A stretch of 64,000 bases of DNA from Oligella sp050920755. Its GTDB lineage: Bacteria; Pseudomonadota; Gammaproteobacteria; Burkholderiales; Burkholderiaceae_B. Positions within the stretch are counted from its first letter, which is position 1. Every line of letters begins with the position of its first letter. The stretch covers positions 2,232,001 to 2,296,000 of the forward strand of contig NZ_CP158480.1 in NCBI RefSeq assembly GCF_050920755.1. Reading direction: 5' to 3'. The translations under genes and the position numbers were made by a program. This document shows, in pieces, positions 16,695 through 25,372 of the stretch. The notes under the pieces were generated by a model. The model worked only from the letters and a program-made list of their open reading frames with translations. It made no database searches and was not told the origin of the DNA.

Positions 16695-17648
16695 CTAAGC
16701 GTGATTTGCCCGACCCTTTAAGACCTCTAAGGTTGCTTCCAATGACGCAGGATCGTTAATACTTAAAACCTGTAATTCAGGTTCAATACGCTTGATTAAG
16801 CCGCTTAAGACCTTGCCCGGACCACACTCGACCACATGAGTTACACCCATTTCCTTCATGGCGCGAATGGTTTCTACCCAACGCACCGGGTGCCAAGCCT
16901 GACGCACTAAAGCATCAACAATGTCCTCAGGCATATCAGCTGTTGCGACATCGACATTATTAATCACGGGCATGGCCGGACGCTGTAATTCAATCTCAGC
17001 CAAAGCATCGGCAAGCACCTGTGCTGACGGCTCTAATAGACGTGAATGGAACGGTGCGGAAACCGGTAAAGGTAAGGCACGCTTAGCGCCCGCTTCCTTA
17101 GCAAGCACACAAACACGATCGATGGCTTCCTTGTGACCGGCAACCACTACCTGCGCCGGCGCGTTAAAATTCACCGCTTCTACAAAACTGTCGTCCGTGC
17201 TGGCGTCCTGACAGACCTGTAGCACGGCCTCATCATCCAGACCTAAAATAGCAGCCATGCCGCCCTGACCCACCGGCACAGTGGATTGCATAGCATCGGC
17301 ACGAATACGCACTAAGCGTACGGCATCACTAAGACGTAAGCTACCGGCTGCAGTCAAAGCGGTGTACTCACCCAAACTATGGCCTGCAACCACCTCCGGT
17401 GAGGCACCGCCGGCCGATAAATACGCTTGGTACATGGCGTAACTGGCCGCCAACATAATCGGTTGCGTATTGGTGGTTAAATTTAAAGCCTCAGCCGGGC
17501 CCTCGGCCGCCAAGGTATGTAAATCCTGATTTAAGGCTTGGCTCGCTTCGTCAATCACTGCTTTAACGGCGTCATTAGCCGCCCAACTGTCAAGCATGCC
17601 GACACTCTGTGAACCCTGACCCGGAAATACAAATGCTAATTTAGTCAT
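16695..17648 (-). CDS. fabD: malonyl-CoA:ACP transacylase
   Basis: FabD loads malonate onto the carrier protein. The 317-residue product begins TKLAFVFPGQGSQSVGML. It has the nucleophile S91 in GHSLGEY and the catalytic histidine in APFHSRLL. I start at ATG 17648; the frame stays open to 17723, but that stretch overlaps the fabH end and lacks family similarity. Between fabH and fabG. Confidence 0.97.
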   Translation of the reverse strand: MTKLAFVFPGQGSQSVGMLDSWAANDAVKAVIDEASQALNQDLHTLAAEGPAEALNLTTNTQPIMLAASYAMYQAYLSAGGASPEVVAGHSLGEYTALTAAGSLRLSDAVRLVRIRADAMQSTVPVGQGGMAAILGLDDEAVLQVCQDASTDDSFVEAVNFNAPAQVVVAGHKEAIDRVCVLAKEAGAKRALPLPVSAPFHSRLLEPSAQVLADALAEIELQRPAMPVINNVDVATADMPEDIVDALVRQAWHPVRWVETIRAMKEMGVTHVVECGPGKVLSGLIKRIEPELQVLSINDPASLEATLEVLKGRANHA

Positions 17649-17695
17649 ATAAAACCACCCTAATAAATCAACAAAATCGAATACACTGCACTGGA

Positions 17696-18676
17696 CTAGG
17701 CTCTCAACAGCACAGAACCCCATGTAAAGCCGCCACCCACGCCCTGCAGCAGGACTAATTGACCCGCCTTAATGCGACCGTCACGACAAGCCTCGTCAAA
17801 GGCGAGCGGCACACTGGCTGCGGAGGTATTGGCATGCTTATCCACCGTCACGACCACACGCTCGGGAGGTAAGTTAAGCTTACGCCCCAGGGCATTGATA
17901 ATACGTAGATTAGCCTGATGTGGCACGAACCAGTCAATTTCCTCGTAACTGATAGCGGCCTTTTCACATACATCGAGTGCTGAACGCTCTAATAAGCTCA
18001 CCGCCTTTTTAAAAACGGCCTGACCATCCATACGCATAAAGGGATCGCCGACCACCGCACCATGTGAAACACGGCCCGGTACATGTAAAATACGCTCAAA
18101 CTCACCATCGGCATTTAACTGTGTCGCTAAAATACCCGGCTCGGCGGAGGCCTCTAGAATAATCGCGCCGGCGCCATCACCAAAGAGCACACAAGTGCCG
18201 CGATCCTGCCAATCTAAAATACGGGTAAAGGTCTCCGCACCAATCACTAAGGCACGCTTGGCATTACCACCGCGAATCAGACTATCCGCCACCGTCACCG
18301 CATACACGAAACCGCTACACACCGCCTGCACATCAAATGCCATGGCGTGATTTGTCATGCCGAGCTTCGCCTGCACAATGCATGCAGTGCTCGGGAAAAT
18401 CATATCGGGAGTTGTGGTAGCAAGAATAATCAAATCGATGTCATTAGGCTCTAAGCCTGCCGACTCAAGCGCATTTTTTGCGGCCGCAACGGCCAAATCA
18501 CTGGTCTGCGTACCGGCCTCGGCGATATGACGCTGACGAATACCGGTACGTGACTGAATCCACTCATCTGAGGTTTCAACACCCTGCGCTGCCAACTGAT
18601 CGGCAAGCTCTTGATTAGTAACAGCGGACTTTGGTAAAGCACTTCCGTGACCAATAATTTTGGCGTATTGATGCAC
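17696..18676 (-). CDS. fabH: 3-oxoacyl-ACP synthase III
   Basis: FabH condenses acetyl-CoA with malonyl-ACP to start chains. The 326-residue protein shows the nucleophile C120 in AVCSGF, the histidine in FVPHQANLRI and the asparagine in KHANTSAAS. A GTG at 18676 with AGAGGAG upstream is the likely start (VHQYAKIIGHG). The frame extends upstream into plsX, but those codons are not FabH-like. It follows plsX at a spacing of 37 bases. Confidence 0.96.
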   Translation of the reverse strand: MHQYAKIIGHGSALPKSAVTNQELADQLAAQGVETSDEWIQSRTGIRQRHIAEAGTQTSDLAVAAAKNALESAGLEPNDIDLIILATTTPDMIFPSTACIVQAKLGMTNHAMAFDVQAVCSGFVYAVTVADSLIRGGNAKRALVIGAETFTRILDWQDRGTCVLFGDGAGAIILEASAEPGILATQLNADGEFERILHVPGRVSHGAVVGDPFMRMDGQAVFKKAVSLLERSALDVCEKAAISYEEIDWFVPHQANLRIINALGRKLNLPPERVVVTVDKHANTSAASVPLAFDEACRDGRIKAGQLVLLQGVGGGFTWGSVLLRA

Positions 18677-18713
18677 TATGGACTCCTCTAAATGGCGGAA
18701 CAACTCGGAAAAA

Positions 18714-19805
18714 CTAAGGGCGGGACACGGTAGAATCAGTATCTGCCGGCACGGAAGCTGATGCCTGCGCGGCAGACTCAAGCTCCTCCTGTGATTTTAT
18801 AGCATTACTTCTTTCTACGCTATGGATAATTTTACTTAGAAGATTACTCGCCACCGCTCCTCTGGCGCGCTCTACTGCGCAAGCAAAGGCAAGCTCATCG
18901 GCAGAACCATGGCTTTTAAAAACCACGCCGCGCAATCCGAGTAATGCAGCGCCATTATAGCGGCGATTATCTAAACGCTGACGCAGTCTTTTGAAGACCG
19001 GGATCGACAGCAACGCCGCCAAGCTGCTAAAGATATTTCGCTTAAACTCAAGCTTAATCTGGCCGAGGATCATTTTGGCCGTACCCTCAATCGCTTTAAG
19101 CACGGAATTACCTACAAAACCGTCGCACACAATCACATCGGTAGTGCCTTTGAAGATATCATCACCCTCGACATTACCGTAGAAATTTAAATGACTGCTT
19201 TTAAGTAATTGAGCGGCTCGCTTAACCTGATCGTTACCCTTAATATCCTCTTGACCGATATTTAAGATACCCACCGTAGGTGCTTCAATATGATCAATGG
19301 CTTGGACCAGGGCGGAACCCATGATACCGAATTCAAGCAAATGCTCGGCACTGCAATCCACATTGGCACCCAAATCAAGCACCGTCGTACCGCCACCTTT
19401 GACATTAGGTAAGGCAGTAGCAATTGCCGGACGATCAATACCGGGAAGCATTTTCAGAATAAAGCGCGACAGCGCCATCAAAGCGCCTGTGTTGCCTGAA
19501 GAGACACACGCATCGGCACGACCATCCTTGACACAAGTGATGGCGACACGCATGGAAGAATCCTTTTTGCGGCGCAAGGCCACCTCAACCGAATCGTCCA
19601 TAGTGACAATCTCAGTTGCAGAAACTATCTCAAATTGAGACCGATTGTCAGGCTTTGCCCGATCTAAAGCGGCCTCGATCTGGTCGACCAAACCTACTAA
19701 TAAAAAATGCGTATCGGGATAGCGATTAGCGACCTGCACCGTACCGGGGATGGTAACCGCAAGGCCCTCATCGCCACCCATACAATCAATAGCAATTTTG
19801 ATCAC
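18714..19805 (-). CDS. plsX: phosphate acyltransferase PlsX
   Basis: PlsX makes acyl-phosphate from acyl-ACP, the first step toward phosphatidic acid with PlsY. The 363 residues start at GTG 19805 with IKIAIDCMGGDEG. They contain SSGNTGALMALSRF and the VCDGFVGNSVLKA motif. A Ser/Ala-rich tail of about 25 residues is added at the C terminus. Neighbours are rpmF upstream and fabH downstream, the common arrangement. Confidence 0.96.
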   Translation of the reverse strand: MIKIAIDCMGGDEGLAVTIPGTVQVANRYPDTHFLLVGLVDQIEAALDRAKPDNRSQFEIVSATEIVTMDDSVEVALRRKKDSSMRVAITCVKDGRADACVSSGNTGALMALSRFILKMLPGIDRPAIATALPNVKGGGTTVLDLGANVDCSAEHLLEFGIMGSALVQAIDHIEAPTVGILNIGQEDIKGNDQVKRAAQLLKSSHLNFYGNVEGDDIFKGTTDVIVCDGFVGNSVLKAIEGTAKMILGQIKLEFKRNIFSSLAALLSIPVFKRLRQRLDNRRYNGAALLGLRGVVFKSHGSADELAFACAVERARGAVASNLLSKIIHSVERSNAIKSQEELESAAQASASVPADTDSTVSRP

Positions 19806-19890
19806 GACTATATGAATTAATTAATTTAAGATTCATCGCTGACCTAAGCGTAGCGGCAAAGCCACCCCTAAGCCCCTGATGAGCAATTAA

Positions 19891-20073
19891 TTACTCGTCG
19901 CTTTTAGATTTAATCACCTGACGGCCACGGTAGAAGCCGTTAGGACTGATATGGTGACGTAAATGTAACTCACCGGTCGTTGCTTCAATAGCTACACCCG
20001 GCTTAGTTAAACCGTCGTGTGAACGACGCATACCACGTCTTGATGGTGATTTTTTGTTTTGCTGAACAGCCAT
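19891..20073 (-). CDS. rpmF: 50S ribosomal protein L32
   Basis: The 60-residue basic protein begins MAVQQNKKSPSRRGMRRSHD, standard for L32. It includes GELHLRHHISPNGFYRGRQV. The zinc-binding cysteines found in some L32 forms are absent, so this is the C-minus type. It lies between yceD and plsX. Confidence 0.97.
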   Translation of the reverse strand: MAVQQNKKSPSRRGMRRSHDGLTKPGVAIEATTGELHLRHHISPNGFYRGRQVIKSKSDE

Positions 20074-20188
20074 GATGACTCCAAATACAAATAATTACTT
20101 GCTCTACTATCAGAACAAAATAAAAAATTAAATAAATATTAAAACTTAGCGGTACTATCAAATGGACAACGATCAGTCGTCCTAAACA

Positions 20189-20755
20189 CTAGTTCTTTTT
20201 TAAATTCTTCAGAACCGCAAAGGGCGATTCCTCTACCGGTGTCGCATACTCGTCTAATAAGGCGCTGCCCTCTTCGCAACTCTCATGACTCGGCATAAAG
20301 GGTAAAGCTAAAATCAGCTCATCCTCTATCAGCTCAAGTATATCAAGATAGGGATCGGCCACCACCTTTTCGTAATCGTCCAGTACAACTTCGCCCGACT
20401 CACCGACCTCTTCGAGCTGATGCACCGAACGAACCACTTCAACCGTAGACTCGACCCTCAAAGCATAGCGAAAAGGCTTCATACAACGCTGACAAATCAC
20501 AACCGGATCGGCTTCAATAAAAAAATGAAGGAGATAACGACCGTGAGGATAAACCTCGCTCGACAGCTGCTCACCATCTACCTGCCAGTATACTCGGTTA
20601 TGCTCTTGAGACTCATCCGAGCTTTCAGTTGCCAGCTTTTGGGTTGGTAAATCTGAGCAAAAACGTCTAAAATGACTAATCTCAGCTTCACCAATCAGCG
20701 GCTTTGCGATAGGGCGCTGCTGAGCAATAAAAGTATATACATCAATTTTGCGCAT
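20189..20755 (-). CDS. yceD: DUF177 family protein YceD
   Basis: YceD-family proteins are encoded next to rpmF and are thought to affect 23S rRNA or L32 maturation. The 188-residue acidic protein has VICQRCMKPFRYAL, the paired cysteines typical of DUF177, followed by an acidic stretch with DPYLDILELIEDELILALPFMPSH. ATG 20755 (MRKIDVYTF) is taken over a TTG at 20770. It is divergent from maf, as yceD and yceF are in E. coli. Confidence 0.93.
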   Translation of the reverse strand: MRKIDVYTFIAQQRPIAKPLIGEAEISHFRRFCSDLPTQKLATESSDESQEHNRVYWQVDGEQLSSEVYPHGRYLLHFFIEADPVVICQRCMKPFRYALRVESTVEVVRSVHQLEEVGESGEVVLDDYEKVVADPYLDILELIEDELILALPFMPSHESCEEGSALLDEYATPVEESPFAVLKNLKKN

Positions 20756-20825
20756 GGCCTTTACTCGCAACCACGTAAAAACATAGAATAATAACCTCTT
20801 TTACCCATATAGGTCAATTAAAATA

Positions 20826-21425
20826 ATGACTTCCACCCCCAATTGTCTTATTCTTGCTTCAACCTCTCCTTATAGACGCATGATGCTTGAGCGTCTGGGC
20901 ATTCCCTTTAAAGTTGAAGCATCACATATTGATGAAACACCTCAGAGTGGCGAAAGTCCCGCCGAACTCAGTCTCCGACTGGCTGCCGCCAAAGCCAAAG
21001 CAGTGGCGGATAAGTTTCCCGGCAGCATTGTTATCGGCTCCGATCAGGTGGCGACTCTGGGACGCGAACCCATCGGTAAGGCAGGTAGCTTTGAGGCCGC
21101 CTTTGCTCAGCTTAAGCAGCTTTCCGGTCAGGTCGTACAGTTTCATAGCGCGCTTGCCGTTACCGACGGCAAGGAGACATTAATCGAAGACGTCTTAACC
21201 GCTTGCCATTTCCGTGCATTAAGTGATGAGGAAATTCGTCACTACTTGAACTATGACGAGCCCTTTGATACCGCCGGTAGCGCCAAGGCAGAGTCTTTAG
21301 GCATCAGTCTGATGGAGTCCATGCGCAGCGATGACCCGACGGCAATTATCGGACTACCACTGATTGAGTTATCACGCATGCTACGTCATTTTGGCCTCAA
21401 CCCCACTTTAACTGCGCAAAAGTAA
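20826..21425 (+). CDS. yceF: Maf/YceF family nucleotide pyrophosphatase
   Basis: Maf-like proteins hydrolyse non-canonical nucleoside triphosphates; the YceF subgroup prefers m7GTP. The 199 residues begin with ILASTSPYRRMMLERLGIPF (the SxxRR signature) and have IGSDQVATLG with the catalytic aspartate. DTAGSAKAESLGISL follows. It is divergent from yceD and 5 bases upstream of a methylase-family gene. Confidence 0.93.
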   Translation: MTSTPNCLILASTSPYRRMMLERLGIPFKVEASHIDETPQSGESPAELSLRLAAAKAKAVADKFPGSIVIGSDQVATLGREPIGKAGSFEAAFAQLKQLSGQVVQFHSALAVTDGKETLIEDVLTACHFRALSDEEIRHYLNYDEPFDTAGSAKAESLGISLMESMRSDDPTAIIGLPLIELSRMLRHFGLNPTLTAQK

Positions 21426-21430
21426 TTATC

Positions 21431-22141
21431 ATGTCCGGCAAAACGTTACATCTGATTCCTGTAGGGCTGAGTGAGAGCCCTCCTTCCAACTGGCTGCCCA
21501 GCGACGTGCAAGCCATTGCTGCCAAGTTGGATAGCTACATTGCGGAAAATGCCAAAACCGCCCGCGCTTTTTTAAAGCTGATTGAGACACAGCATGTGTT
21601 GCAAAATGTGACCATTCATAGTCTCAGCAACAAAACCCCTCGACAAGCGATTCAAACTTGGCTTAAAGCCATTCCCGAAGGCGGAGCAATCGGTTTGGTC
21701 TCAGAGGCAGGCTGCCCCGCCGTTGCCGATCCGGGTGCCAATGTGGTTGCCGAAGCGCATCAATTGGGCATTAGGGTGGTGCCTTGGGTGGGCCCCAGCT
21801 CATTAATTTTAGGCCTAATGGCAAGCGGCCTTAATGGACAGCAATTTGCTTTTAACGGCTATGCGCCGGTCAAAAGCGATGAACGCACCAAGCAACTAAA
21901 GCAATGGGAGCAGCAATCGCGTCGCCTTAATCAGACGCAGCTATTTATTGAGACCCCCTATCGAAATGAGGCAATGTTTGCCGCTTTGCTACAAAACCTC
22001 AATGGCAACACACGCCTTTGTGTAGCAAGAGATATTACGGGTAAAAATGAATGGATTAAAACCGCCACCGTTGCCGAGTGGAAAAAGCTTCCCGCCCCCT
22101 CACTCGACAAGCAGGCAACGCTGTTTTTATTTCTGGCCTAA
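21431..22141 (+). CDS. SAM-dependent methyltransferase, tetrapyrrole methylase family (RsmI-related)
   Basis: The 236-residue product has the tetrapyrrole (corrin/porphyrin) methylase fold. GLVSEAGCPAVADPGANVV (about 88-106) and WVGPSSLILGLMASGLNGQQFAFNGYAP are characteristic of RsmI and its paralogues. RsmI itself methylates C1402 of 16S rRNA. This protein lacks the usual RsmI start and is shorter (about 285 in E. coli), so it belongs to the paralogous group often found beside maf. Its substrate is unknown. It appears to be co-transcribed with yceF. Confidence 0.85.
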   Translation: MSGKTLHLIPVGLSESPPSNWLPSDVQAIAAKLDSYIAENAKTARAFLKLIETQHVLQNVTIHSLSNKTPRQAIQTWLKAIPEGGAIGLVSEAGCPAVADPGANVVAEAHQLGIRVVPWVGPSSLILGLMASGLNGQQFAFNGYAPVKSDERTKQLKQWEQQSRRLNQTQLFIETPYRNEAMFAALLQNLNGNTRLCVARDITGKNEWIKTATVAEWKKLPAPSLDKQATLFLFLA

Positions 22142-22187
22142 AAAACCTTGCCGCTCCGGCCTTGCCGCTGAAAACCGGAGCAGCAAG
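22141..22187 (-). terminator. terminator of the rluC-HAD-msrQ-like operon
   Basis: CTTGCCGCTCCGG (22147-22159) pairs with CCGGAGCAGCAAG (22175-22187) with one mismatch. On the minus strand it is followed by GGTTTTTT. It lies 40 bases beyond the stop of the MsrQ-like gene and abuts the end of the convergent methylase gene. Confidence 0.75.
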
Positions 22188-22227
22188 CCCCGCCCACCTG
22201 CACTGATAGCAACCGGATGTGCGCTAA

Positions 22228-22890
22228 TTACTGATCCTCGTCCCTATCCCCTGATCGAATACTATCGAGCTTTTTAGCCACCGCACGACGCGTACTATAG
22301 GCATGATACACACGCCAAATCAGCAGTAAAGACAATAAGCTGAAAAGCACACGATCGCCATTAGTCACTGTGAAGCTTTTAGCCATATAGTAGATCCACA
22401 GCAGCGCCACCACATAAATCGCCGAATGGATACGACGCCACCAAATTCCCAAATCGTGCATGGCCTGATGATTTGCCGTTAAGACCATCGGCACCATCAA
22501 AATCAAAGCAAGAAAAGACGCCCACAAGGCGGGATTAAGCCCGAAAGCCATCCAAATCGCGGTACCGTTAAATTCATAGAGCCAAAAAATGCCTACCCAA
22601 TGCAAAAAAGCATAGGCAAAGGCCGCCAGACCTAAAGGTCGTCTAATCATAGCTAAATTAGGCTGTGCCAAGGCTCGAGATAATGGCGTAATCGCTAAAG
22701 TCGCCGTCAACATCAATAAACAAGCGGCCGCCAAGTAATGCACCAACAACTCGGCACTGAAAATATGCCCTTCATTCCTCACCGAATAGCTCATCCACAG
22801 CGCGGCCAGACCCGGCGCAGCACATAAAATATAAATATGGGTGAGGAAATTGCGGATTAAACTTTCCGGCCACTGCTTGTTTTTTGCCAT
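22228..22890 (-). CDS. MsrQ/YedZ-like heme membrane protein (ferric reductase-like domain)
   Basis: The 220-residue protein has about six membrane segments with histidines placed for heme binding: VHYLAAACLL, AFAYAFLHWVGIFWLY and WWRRIHSAIYVVALLWIY. The RRPLGLAAFAYAFLH block is typical of MsrQ, the quinone-linked partner of the periplasmic methionine sulfoxide reductase MsrP. No msrP gene is in the window, so the electron acceptor is open. The start is 6 bases from the HAD gene end, implying an operon with rluC. Confidence 0.82.
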   Translation of the reverse strand: MAKNKQWPESLIRNFLTHIYILCAAPGLAALWMSYSVRNEGHIFSAELLVHYLAAACLLMLTATLAITPLSRALAQPNLAMIRRPLGLAAFAYAFLHWVGIFWLYEFNGTAIWMAFGLNPALWASFLALILMVPMVLTANHQAMHDLGIWWRRIHSAIYVVALLWIYYMAKSFTVTNGDRVLFSLLSLLLIWRVYHAYSTRRAVAKKLDSIRSGDRDEDQ

Positions 22891-22896
22891 GGTTAA

Positions 22897-23562
22897 CTAC
22901 TCTGTTCGTTTTTTTGTATGGCGACTGAGCAAATGCTCCAGCCCGCCGACATTATTCACAATATAAGTGGGCTCAGCCTGACTGATTTCACGTAGGGTAT
23001 GGGCACCGTAAGTCACGGCAATACTGTCACACCCGGCATTGCGCGCCATCAAAATATCATGAGAGGTATCACCTATCATAACGCACTCCTCGGGCTTCAC
23101 CATCAATTCATCGAAAATCTCTTGCAACATCACCGGACTGGGCTTACTCTGCGTTTCATCAGCCGTTTTAGTAACATCGAACAAATTACCGATACCGTGA
23201 TTGTTTAAAGCGCGATTAAGGCCAAAGCGACTTTTACCCGTGGCTACCGCGGTAAAAAGACCCTGCTCGCGAAGACGCTTAATCATTGGCAATATCCCGT
23301 CAAATAGCTTTAAATCCGGATCGGCACTGAAATAGTACTTTTGATAGGCCTGAATAAACTCCTGCAAGCGCGTCCCATCCAAACCCGGCACCACTTCCAA
23401 TAATGCCTTTGGCAAGGACAAGCCAATCACCCAGCTGGCCTTTTGTGTGGTCGGTTCCTCTAAACCCAACTCGCGACTGGCCTTTTTAATGGCATCCACA
23501 ATCACATAGGTTGAATCAACGACCGTGCCGTCCCAATCAAAAATTATGGTTGAATACTTCAT
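22897..23562 (-). CDS. HAD family phosphatase (Gph-like)
   Basis: The 221-residue product carries HAD motif I as DWDGTVVDS (9-17), motif II with ATGKSRFG, and motif III/IV GDTSHDILMARNAGC. The cap is alpha-helical (subfamily IA). Such enzymes include phosphoglycolate phosphatase and pyrophosphatase PpaX-like proteins; the substrate here cannot be deduced. The position after rluC matches a common proteobacterial pair. Confidence 0.88.
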   Translation of the reverse strand: MKYSTIIFDWDGTVVDSTYVIVDAIKKASRELGLEEPTTQKASWVIGLSLPKALLEVVPGLDGTRLQEFIQAYQKYYFSADPDLKLFDGILPMIKRLREQGLFTAVATGKSRFGLNRALNNHGIGNLFDVTKTADETQSKPSPVMLQEIFDELMVKPEECVMIGDTSHDILMARNAGCDSIAVTYGAHTLREISQAEPTYIVNNVGGLEHLLSRHTKKRTE

Positions 23563-23608
23563 TTTATCTTAATCAATTCTCCAGTTAATTACCTGTTAAT
23601 TACCTGCG

Positions 23609-24565
23609 CTAAATATCATGGGTGACTATGCGCTTGAGGAGCTGCTCACACTCCGGCGGCAAATCAGCCTCTACCGTCATCCACTCACCGCTAATAGGGT
23701 GGGGAAAGCGCAGTTTACAAGCGTGAAGGAACATACGCTTAAAGCCTAGTCGTACCAGCTTTTTACGCAATTCATCATCACCGTATTTATCGTCACCGAC
23801 AATCGTATGACCGATGGACTTTAAATGCACCCGAATCTGATGGGTACGCCCGGTCAGAATCTCCGCATCAATCAGAGTATAGTCTTGGAAGCGTTGCAGC
23901 ATAGTGACAATGGTATGCGCATAACGACCCTCCGGATCCACGCGCACACGGCGCTCACCTTCGGCCGTCAAATATCTGAGTAAAGGCTTTTTAATATGCT
24001 GCACCTTTTGCTGAATCGCACCGGTGACTAAAGCACGATAATGTCGCTGGGTACGTGACTGCTTGAAAATATCATGTAACGCCACCAGTGCCGAGCGTTT
24101 TTTGGCAATAATTAAGAGCCCCGAGGTCTCTCTATCCAAACGATGGGCCAATTCTAAAAAACGCTGCTTGGGACGTGCCGCACGTAATTGCTCAATCACC
24201 CCGAATGACACACCGCTACCGCCATGTACGGCAACACCGGCCGGCTTATTAATCACTAAAATCGCCTCGTCCTCAAACACCACGGGAAACTCCGCCCGCG
24301 GTACCGGAGGCTTCGTATCCGTCTCAGCCATACGCATGGGTGGAATACGTATCACATCGCCCTGCTGCAAACGATAATCCACACTGACTCGCCCCCTATT
24401 CACCCGCACCTGTCCGGAGCGCACTGCACGATAGAGATGACTTTTAGGCACCCCCTTGCACTCACGAATTAAAAAGTTATCCAAGCGCTGCCCTGCACTG
24501 CCGGCATCTATTTCCAGCATTTGTACAGAAAATCTGGGAGCATCTGATGAACTTTGTTTGCACAT
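23609..24565 (-). CDS. rluC: 23S rRNA pseudouridine synthase RluC
   Basis: RluC makes pseudouridines 955, 2504 and 2580 in 23S rRNA. The 318-residue product has an S4 domain (about 20-85, with RLDNFLIRECKGVPKSHLYRAVRSGQVRVNRGR) and the RluA-family catalytic box HRLDRETSGLLIIAKK with its aspartate. ATG 24565 is preferred; the open frame up to 24661 has no similarity. It is divergent from rne, as in E. coli. Confidence 0.95.
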   Translation of the reverse strand: MCKQSSSDAPRFSVQMLEIDAGSAGQRLDNFLIRECKGVPKSHLYRAVRSGQVRVNRGRVSVDYRLQQGDVIRIPPMRMAETDTKPPVPRAEFPVVFEDEAILVINKPAGVAVHGGSGVSFGVIEQLRAARPKQRFLELAHRLDRETSGLLIIAKKRSALVALHDIFKQSRTQRHYRALVTGAIQQKVQHIKKPLLRYLTAEGERRVRVDPEGRYAHTIVTMLQRFQDYTLIDAEILTGRTHQIRVHLKSIGHTIVGDDKYGDDELRKKLVRLGFKRMFLHACKLRFPHPISGEWMTVEADLPPECEQLLKRIVTHDI

Positions 24566-25372
24566 ATTGTAAAGACTAACTATAATTCCAATTACCCGCA
24601 ATAAAAGAAAGCGGCGCGATCGTAGAGAGGCCCATTGCTTATCCGCTTGCGATATTCTCAAGACTTTAAAGCCTTCAACTCTACCTTAACACGCTATTGT
24701 AACTCATGCATTTTGGCTGAGTTTTGAATTAATCGGCGTTCTAGGGGTTTTTAGGTGCTTGGTCGGGTATTTAAAAGAGCTCAATGCAGCATTTTCCCCC
24801 GCCCCTTATGACCGACAGAGTCAGTGCATTTAGGCTGAGACCCACTTTCTTTTGAGTTGTTATCGGTGTTCATTTGTTGTAAAAAGCAGCTGTTATTGAT
24901 GCGGCAGTATTTAACCTCCTGCCCACAGTGTGCTTGTTATACAGATGATATTGTTGGTTGTTGAGTGAAAGTACAGAATTTTTAACTTATAGAGCGGATC
25001 ACAAGTCTGACTCTATAGGGTTTTAGTGAAGCGATTTATTGTTTGATAGGTCGGTTTCAAGCAGTGATTTTTTAACTAAGTTTTTTGTTTGTTTAGTTTA
25101 TTGTGAATAGTCCAAGTAGCTTGTCAGGAAGCCGTCAATGCCGGCCCTCAAGTAGTGTTAAACGCCTCCGTTACTCGGTGCCCATGCAGGCTATGGCCAC
25201 ACCGAGATACAGGGGCGCTTAGTTAGGTCTAATCAGTTATGCCTAATCAATAAAAACAACAACACTCAAAAAGTTTAGCTGTCGTCATTTCGCAGCGTCA
25301 CCAAGCCCGTGACAACTCTTTCCGGGGATTTCAGCATGTATTGCTGTGGCATTTTTTCGGAGAGTTTTGTAC
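24566..25372 (+). promoter_or_regulatory. rluC-rne intergenic region, likely long 5' leader of rne
   Basis: This 807-base stretch has no supportable gene. Close to rne it shows possible RNA stems: CTCGGTG (25174-25180) with CACCGAG (25200-25206), GTCAC with GTGAC near 25296-25312, and CAGCA (25332-25336) with TGCTG (25342-25346). The last lies just before the GGAGAG ribosome site. In E. coli the rne 5' UTR is several hundred bases long and lets RNase E destabilise its own mRNA. The same role is inferred here from position and length. Confidence 0.55.
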
